Assembly: GCA_015229095.1 (NCBI GenBank)
Contig: JADGCE010000045.1
Location: forward strand, 1-18,146
Source: Magnetococcales bacterium
GTDB lineage: Bacteria > Pseudomonadota > Magnetococcia > Magnetococcales > Magnetaquicoccaceae
Direction: 5' to 3'
DNA: 18,146 nucleotides
Shown here in pieces: positions 14,256 through 18,146 of this stretch (positions are counted from its first letter, which is position 1; each line of letters opens with the position of its first letter). A program made the position numbers and the translations under genes. The notes beneath the pieces are model-generated. The model was not told where the DNA came from and ran no database searches. It saw nothing but the letters and a program-made list of their open reading frames with translations.

Positions 14256-15410
14256 ATGACTTCCAGCAAAGAGTCCTGTGCCCTGATTTTGCCAAACAAG
14301 GAGATTATGCTGCGCAATCGGCAGGATCCCTACCATTTTACCCGGGAGAGGGTCGCTCGCGCTTTGATCCAGCACACCTTGATCGGTTCCTATCACAATT
14401 TTGCTGCGCGGGGCCTTCCCTATCCCTTTGTCGCGCCCAGCACTTTGCGACCGGGAGCGGCGGCCAACAGCAAAGAGTTTGAGTTGCAAAACAGTGCCCT
14501 GGTCATTCTGGTCAATGGCACGGTGGAAGATAAATTGCGAAAAAGTTTCCGTTTTCGGGAGAGCAACCGTCTGTGCAAAGAAAATTTGCAGGAGGTTGCG
14601 CCGGACCTGCCGGAGTTGGGTCGATACAAATGGTCCATGCGCCACAGCAACCATGAGGGGTTTGACGCCTTGCTGAAAATGTTGTCTCCGTTGGATTATG
14701 CGTTGTTGGTGCAGCGGGGAGGGGAGGGGGAATCCTGGCCTTTCGGGGTGAGTCATTTCCATGTCAAGGTGGAGCGCTCTCTGGACAATGCCATTCGCGG
14801 TCTGGGTCTCTTTCTTCGCTACCTGGAGCGCTCCCTCTACGAGTACGGGGATGAGTATGTGGATATACTGGAGAAAAAATTTTTTGAATATTTCAATTTT
14901 TGTCACAACGCCTCCGGTCGCCATTGCGCGGCCGCCCTGGCGGCGCAGTTGTTGGCTTGGAAGCGGATTCCGGCTACGGTGTTCATCTCCTCTCAACAAA
15001 CACGGCGGTTGACCTTTCTCACCACTTCCGACAACAGTGAAGAGATTCAGGTGGAGCAATATTTGCTCCTGAACCTGGATTCGGAAAGATCCGATGCCCT
15101 GCTTGCGGCGGGTAAAAAGTGGCCTGTTGATGTCAAGAGTGATTTTTTGCTGCCGGGTTTGGAGGGTTCCCATGTGGCGGTGCTGCGGGTACGGTTCGAG
15201 CACACAGAAGCGGGCCGACCGGAGCAGGGAGAAAAACAGGGGGAGCAAAAGGTCCGTATTTTGAATCCCAGAGAAAAGTGGATCCGCTTGAAGGATGAGG
15301 CGTTGGTCTCTCTCCATGGCCAACAGGCGGCGGCCATCGGCTGCGCGCTGGTCTATCGCCGCACCTCCGAGACGGATGAAAAAATACAGAACATACTGAA
15401 AAATAAGTAG
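14256..15410 (+). CDS. Protein of unknown function beside the candidate origin
   Basis: I do not recognise this protein of about 384 residues. From ATG 14256 it has GAAGAG roughly 8 nt upstream. In-frame starts also exist at TTG 14160, ATG 14205 and ATG 14223, giving up to 416 residues. There is no signal peptide and no clear membrane helix. Visible segments include YHFTRERVARALIQHTLIGS, a charged RKSFRFRESNRLCKENLQE, FPFGV-like SWPFGVSHFHVKVERSLDN, YLERSLYEYGDEYVDILEKK, and a CHNASGRHCAAALAAQLLAW segment. The mixed composition and normal codon use indicate a real cytosolic protein. It reads towards the DnaA-box cluster, where alphaproteobacteria such as Caulobacter carry an unrelated gene opposite hemE. 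No function is assigned. Confidence 0.75.
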   Translation: MTSSKESCALILPNKEIMLRNRQDPYHFTRERVARALIQHTLIGSYHNFAARGLPYPFVAPSTLRPGAAANSKEFELQNSALVILVNGTVEDKLRKSFRFRESNRLCKENLQEVAPDLPELGRYKWSMRHSNHEGFDALLKMLSPLDYALLVQRGGEGESWPFGVSHFHVKVERSLDNAIRGLGLFLRYLERSLYEYGDEYVDILEKKFFEYFNFCHNASGRHCAAALAAQLLAWKRIPATVFISSQQTRRLTFLTTSDNSEEIQVEQYLLLNLDSERSDALLAAGKKWPVDVKSDFLLPGLEGSHVAVLRVRFEHTEAGRPEQGEKQGEQKVRILNPREKWIRLKDEALVSLHGQQAAAIGCALVYRRTSETDEKIQNILKNK

Positions 15411-15427
15411 AAAACAAAAAACGACAG

Positions 15428-15484
15428 TTATCCACAGCAAACTGGGGATAAGGTGTGGATGGAAGGTGGAGCCATTGTGGATAA
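15428..15484. promoter_or_regulatory. Left DnaA-box group
   Basis: Four sites in 57 bp: exact TTATCCACA at 15428 (+), TGGGGATAA at 15443 (-, 8/9), TGTGGATGG at 15454 (-, 7/9) and exact TGTGGATAA at 15476 (-). The first box is opposite in orientation to the other three. Confidence 0.8.
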
Positions 15485-15600
15485 TGGCCTGTGATTCAGA
15501 GGAGCGGCTCGAGGGCCGGCTTTCATGCACAAACCCTCCCCACTTTCTGCACACGGCAAATGTTTCAAAAACAGGCTGCAGCCAAACGGGTTAGAGAGTG

Positions 15601-15617
15601 TTATCCACTTATCCACA
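15601..15617 (+). promoter_or_regulatory. Right DnaA-box pair, overlapping by one base
   Basis: TTATCCACT (15601-15609, 8/9) and TTATCCACA (15609-15617, exact) share base 15609 and face the same way, directly beside the AT-rich tract. The pair lies 61 bp before hemE. Confidence 0.8.
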
Positions 15618-15670
15618 GGCCACTACTATTTCTAACTTTTTAATCTTTTAAAAAAAACAGTATTAGAAAA
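15618..15670. other. AT-rich tract, candidate DNA unwinding element
   Basis: From about 15624 to 15670 the sequence is dominated by A and T (for example CTTTTTAATCTTTTAAAAAA), in sharp contrast to flanking coding DNA. It lies between the DnaA-box pair and the hemE ribosome site, so it may also contain the hemE promoter, though no convincing -35/-10 pair was seen. Confidence 0.5.
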
Positions 15671-15678
15671 GGAGAACC

Positions 15679-16758
15679 ATGCCCACAGAACCCGCCCACC
15701 GTTTTTTACGCGCCTGCCAACGTCTCACCGTGGATCAGACCCCCATCTGGCTGATGCGCCAGGCAGGCCGCTATCTGCCGGAATATCTGAAGGTGCGCCA
15801 ACAGGCCGGAGATTTTTTGACGCTTTGCAAGACTCCAGATCTGGCCACGGAGGTAACCTTGCAACCTTTGCGCCGGTTTGATCTGGATGCCGCCATTCTC
15901 TTTTCCGACATCCTGGTGGTACCGGAGGCCATGGGCATGCACCTGAGCTTTGGCCAGGGCGAGGGGCCCATCCTGGAACCCGTTCTGCGCCGGGCTGCCG
16001 ATCTGCAACGTCTGACGCCAGTGGAACCGGAAGAGCAGTTGGGCTATGTTCTGCAAGCCGTCAGCCAAATTCGTTCGGCACTGAATGAAAAAACCCCCCT
16101 GATCGGTTTTTCCGGATCTCCCTGGACGCTGGCCACCTATATGGTCGAGGGGGGATCAAGCAAAACATTTCGCTATATCAAAGGGATGCTTTTTGATCAA
16201 CCCCAACTCCTGCAACAACTGCTGGACCGGATCAGCGATGTGGTGGCGGATTATCTCAACGCCCAGATTGCCCATGGGGTGCAGGCGGTACAAATTTTTG
16301 ACACCTGGGGGGGGGTGTTGGGACCACGGGAATTTGTCGAATTTTCTCTGCGCAGCATGCAGCGCGTGATCCAAAAATTGCACCGCTCGGGAAAAGAGGG
16401 TCAACAGGTGCCGGTCATTCTCTTTGCCAAAGGGTGTGGCAGCCAGTTGGAAGCCATACTGGAGAGCGGTTGCGAAGTGATCGGTCTGGATTGGAGCACC
16501 GATCTGGGCATGGCCCGGCAACGACTGGCGGGACGGGCTGCCCTGCAAGGCAATCTGGACCCCGCCGCACTCTACGCAAGCCCGGAACGACTCCGTGAAC
16601 AGGTGCGTCGACTGCTGCATGCCTACGGCCCCCATCCCGGCCATATTTTCAATCTGGGACATGGCATGGCCCCCGACATGGACCCCCAACAGGTCGTGAC
16701 CTTGGTGGAGAGCGTTCGTACCGAGAGTCGTCTCCTGCTGCAACAGACCCATCACTGA
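15679..16758 (+). CDS. hemE: Uroporphyrinogen decarboxylase
   Basis: HemE removes four carboxyl groups from uroporphyrinogen III to give coproporphyrinogen III, without a cofactor, in the cytosol. The 359-residue length is standard. Signatures include PIWLMRQAGRYLPEY (22-36), the catalytic Asp77 in FSDILVVPEAMG, GFSGSPWTLATYMVEGGSS around 144-162, and FNLGHGMAPDMDPQQV near the C-terminus. The start is fixed by AGGAG 5-6 nt before ATG 15679. The gene lies directly downstream of the DnaA-box cluster and is followed by hemN after 12 bp, so the two consecutive steps of heme synthesis are encoded together. Confidence 0.98.
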   Translation: MPTEPAHRFLRACQRLTVDQTPIWLMRQAGRYLPEYLKVRQQAGDFLTLCKTPDLATEVTLQPLRRFDLDAAILFSDILVVPEAMGMHLSFGQGEGPILEPVLRRAADLQRLTPVEPEEQLGYVLQAVSQIRSALNEKTPLIGFSGSPWTLATYMVEGGSSKTFRYIKGMLFDQPQLLQQLLDRISDVVADYLNAQIAHGVQAVQIFDTWGGVLGPREFVEFSLRSMQRVIQKLHRSGKEGQQVPVILFAKGCGSQLEAILESGCEVIGLDWSTDLGMARQRLAGRAALQGNLDPAALYASPERLREQVRRLLHAYGPHPGHIFNLGHGMAPDMDPQQVVTLVESVRTESRLLLQQTHH

Positions 16759-16770
16759 CAAAGAGCCGCC

Positions 16771-18146
16771 ATGAATCTCCCGCAAGATACACAAAAAGTG
16801 GTTTTTGATCGTGCCTTGATCGAACGGTACAATCAGTCGGGCCCCCGTTACACCTCCTACCCGACAGCACCCCATCTCCACGAAGGATTCGGTCCGGAAG
16901 CCTTCCGCCGGGAAGTGAACCGCCTCTCCGAAGAGGGACCAGACCGCCCTCTCTCCCTCTATGTGCATCTGCCCTTCTGTGACACCGTGTGCTATTATTG
17001 CGCCTGCAACAAGGTGGTCACCCCGGATCGCAGCCGTGGGGAGCGCTATCTGCAATCCCTGTTGCGGGAAATCGCCTTGATGGGCGCCCTGTTTGGTCGA
17101 CAGCGACCCGTGCTGCAACTGCACTTGGGGGGTGGCACCCCCACCTATCTGGATGCCAGCCAGTTGGGTCGCCTGATGACAGCCCTGAGGGACCATTTCA
17201 GGCTGCTGGAGGAGGATCAGGGGGAATATGGCATCGAGGTCGATCCCCGGGAGATGCCCGAAGGGGGCGTCCGGGCCCTGCGGCAACTGGGATTCAACCG
17301 CATCTCCCTGGGGGTGCAGGATCTGGACGAAAGGGTGCAAAAAGCGGTCAACCGCATCCAACCCCTGGCCTTGAGCCAACGGGTGGTGGAAGAGGCCCGT
17401 CAGGCCGGCTTTCTCTCGGTCAATCTGGACTTGATCTACGGATTGCCCCTGCAAACGGTCGCCTCTTTCCGAAAAACCCTGGAATCGGTGGTGGATGTAT
17501 TGCGTCCAGACCGTCTGGCGGTCTTCAACTATGCCCATCTGCCCCAATATTTTATGCCACAACGACGGATAAACCCGGATGAGTTGCCCTCACCGGAAGA
17601 AAAACTGCTCATCCTGGAAAATACCATCCACTTTTTGACCTCGGCGGGTTATCTTTATATCGGCATGGACCATTTTGCCAAACCCGACGATGAGTTGGCC
17701 GTGGCGCAACGCCAGGGCCTGCTGCACCGCAATTTTCAGGGCTATACCACCCACGGCCATTGCGACCTGCTGGGCCTGGGCAGCAGCTCCATCAGTCAAA
17801 TTGGCCCTATCTATGCACAAAATTTAAAAGAGGTGGAACCCTACTATCAGCGCGTCGATGCCGGTGAACTGGCCATTTTTCGCGGCCTGGCGTTAAACCC
17901 GGATGACCTGATCCGCCGCACGGTGATCATGACCCTGATCTGCGATTTTCAACTGGATCGGGCCGCCATCGAGGCACAGTTCGGACTGACCTTCGCCACC
18001 TATTTCCAGGCAGAGATGGGCCGCGTGCAACAGATGGTGGAAGAGGGCTTGCTGGAAGAGGAGGGGAGCATCCTGCGGGTTTCCCCCGCCGGTCGGCTGC
18101 TGATTCGCAATATCTGCATGGCATTTGATTGGTATTTTAATAATGC
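16771..18146 (+). CDS. hemN: Oxygen-independent coproporphyrinogen III dehydrogenase (3' end cut by window)
   Basis: HemN is a radical SAM enzyme that converts coproporphyrinogen III to protoporphyrinogen IX without oxygen. The frame is open from ATG 16771 to the window end, 458 complete codons. The 4Fe-4S motif is CDTVCYYCAC with Cys70, Cys74, Cys77 and Cys79, matching the HemN C-x3-C-x2-C-x-C pattern rather than that of HemW. The SAM-binding glycine motif LGGGTPTYL and DLIYGLPLQT follow. E. coli HemN is 457 residues, and the visible end (RNICMAFDWYF) is close to the family C-terminus, so only a few residues should be missing. AAGAG lies 5 nt before the start. Anaerobic heme synthesis suits a microaerophile or facultative anaerobe. 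Confidence 0.97.
   Translation, partial: MNLPQDTQKVVFDRALIERYNQSGPRYTSYPTAPHLHEGFGPEAFRREVNRLSEEGPDRPLSLYVHLPFCDTVCYYCACNKVVTPDRSRGERYLQSLLREIALMGALFGRQRPVLQLHLGGGTPTYLDASQLGRLMTALRDHFRLLEEDQGEYGIEVDPREMPEGGVRALRQLGFNRISLGVQDLDERVQKAVNRIQPLALSQRVVEEARQAGFLSVNLDLIYGLPLQTVASFRKTLESVVDVLRPDRLAVFNYAHLPQYFMPQRRINPDELPSPEEKLLILENTIHFLTSAGYLYIGMDHFAKPDDELAVAQRQGLLHRNFQGYTTHGHCDLLGLGSSSISQIGPIYAQNLKEVEPYYQRVDAGELAIFRGLALNPDDLIRRTVIMTLICDFQLDRAAIEAQFGLTFATYFQAEMGRVQQMVEEGLLEEEGSILRVSPAGRLLIRNICMAFDWYFNN

Larger units (their letters stand above)
15411..15678. other. oriC: Candidate chromosomal replication origin (oriC) upstream of hemE
   Basis: This AT-rich gap in an otherwise GC-rich window holds three exact DnaA boxes: 15428-15436 (+), 15476-15484 (-) and 15609-15617 (+). 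Close matches lie at 15443-15451 (-, 8/9), 15454-15462 (-, 7/9), 15601-15609 (+, 8/9) and, with the TTATNCACA consensus, at 15523-15531 and 15545-15553. An AT-rich stretch (about 15624-15670) next to the boxes could be the unwinding element. oriC beside hemE is established for Caulobacter and Rickettsia, so position and sequence agree. No dnaA gene is in the window, and a DnaA-regulated hemE promoter or a titration site remains possible. Confidence 0.75.

Noticed and set aside
14154..15554. A 466-codon open frame on the - strand opposite the unknown gene
   Set aside because: It runs through the DnaA-box gap and has Gln/Arg/Leu-rich shadow composition. The + strand frame has the better composition and a plausible ribosome site, though neither has a recognised domain, so a small doubt remains.
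15640..15651. TTAA-N4-TTAA in the candidate origin as a CtrA site
   Set aside because: The CtrA consensus needs a 7-bp spacer (TTAA-N7-TTAA); the spacing here is 4, and TTAA is expected by chance in such AT-rich DNA.
16156..17562. A 468-codon open frame on the - strand
   Set aside because: It is antisense to hemE and hemN, both certain from their motifs.

Overview
The window looks like a chromosomal segment of a GC-rich, Gram-negative proteobacterium, probably a deep-branching alphaproteobacterial or Magnetococcia-type lineage. The hints are a class I (archaeal-type) lysyl-tRNA synthetase, an HU gene followed by tRNA-Val, type IV pilus minor pilins in proteobacterial order, oxygen-independent heme synthesis, and a DnaA-box cluster directly upstream of hemE, which is where Caulobacter and Rickettsia carry oriC. 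The lineage is an inference from gene content and synteny; no database was searched.

Left part (1-3939, + strand): a structured GC-rich repeat runs up to the start of a MidA/NDUFAF7-family methyltransferase. It is followed by fabI (with its own promoter), aroC and a class I SAM methyltransferase. At 3904-4980 on the - strand lie an HU gene with a basic Pro/Ala/Lys tail, tRNA-Val(UAC) with encoded CCA, an intrinsic terminator and a small four-helix membrane protein. HU and an unlisted 52-codon Pro/Lys-rich gene (5258-5416, +) diverge from two good sigma70-type promoters. The segment 5417-5669 has no gene but holds two strong hairpins and a second copy of the repeat seen at the window start.

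Middle (5670-13933, - strand): one long, tightly packed gene string. In transcription order it is folD, an unrecognised ~298-residue protein gene, class I lysS, fimT/gspH, pilV, pilW, pilX, a secreted 586-residue protein in the position usually held by pilY1, and pilE. The pilus part is a minor-pilin/tip-complex operon that primes and caps type IV pili. The slot protein carries an 18-bp tandem repeat (STPPGQ) and two Cys/His modules.

Right part (13934-18146, + strand): an intergenic segment, then an unrecognised ~384-416-residue protein gene. Next is a 268-bp AT-rich gap with three exact DnaA boxes and several near matches (candidate oriC), then hemE and hemN in tandem (heme pathway). hemN is cut by the window end a few residues before its expected C-terminus.
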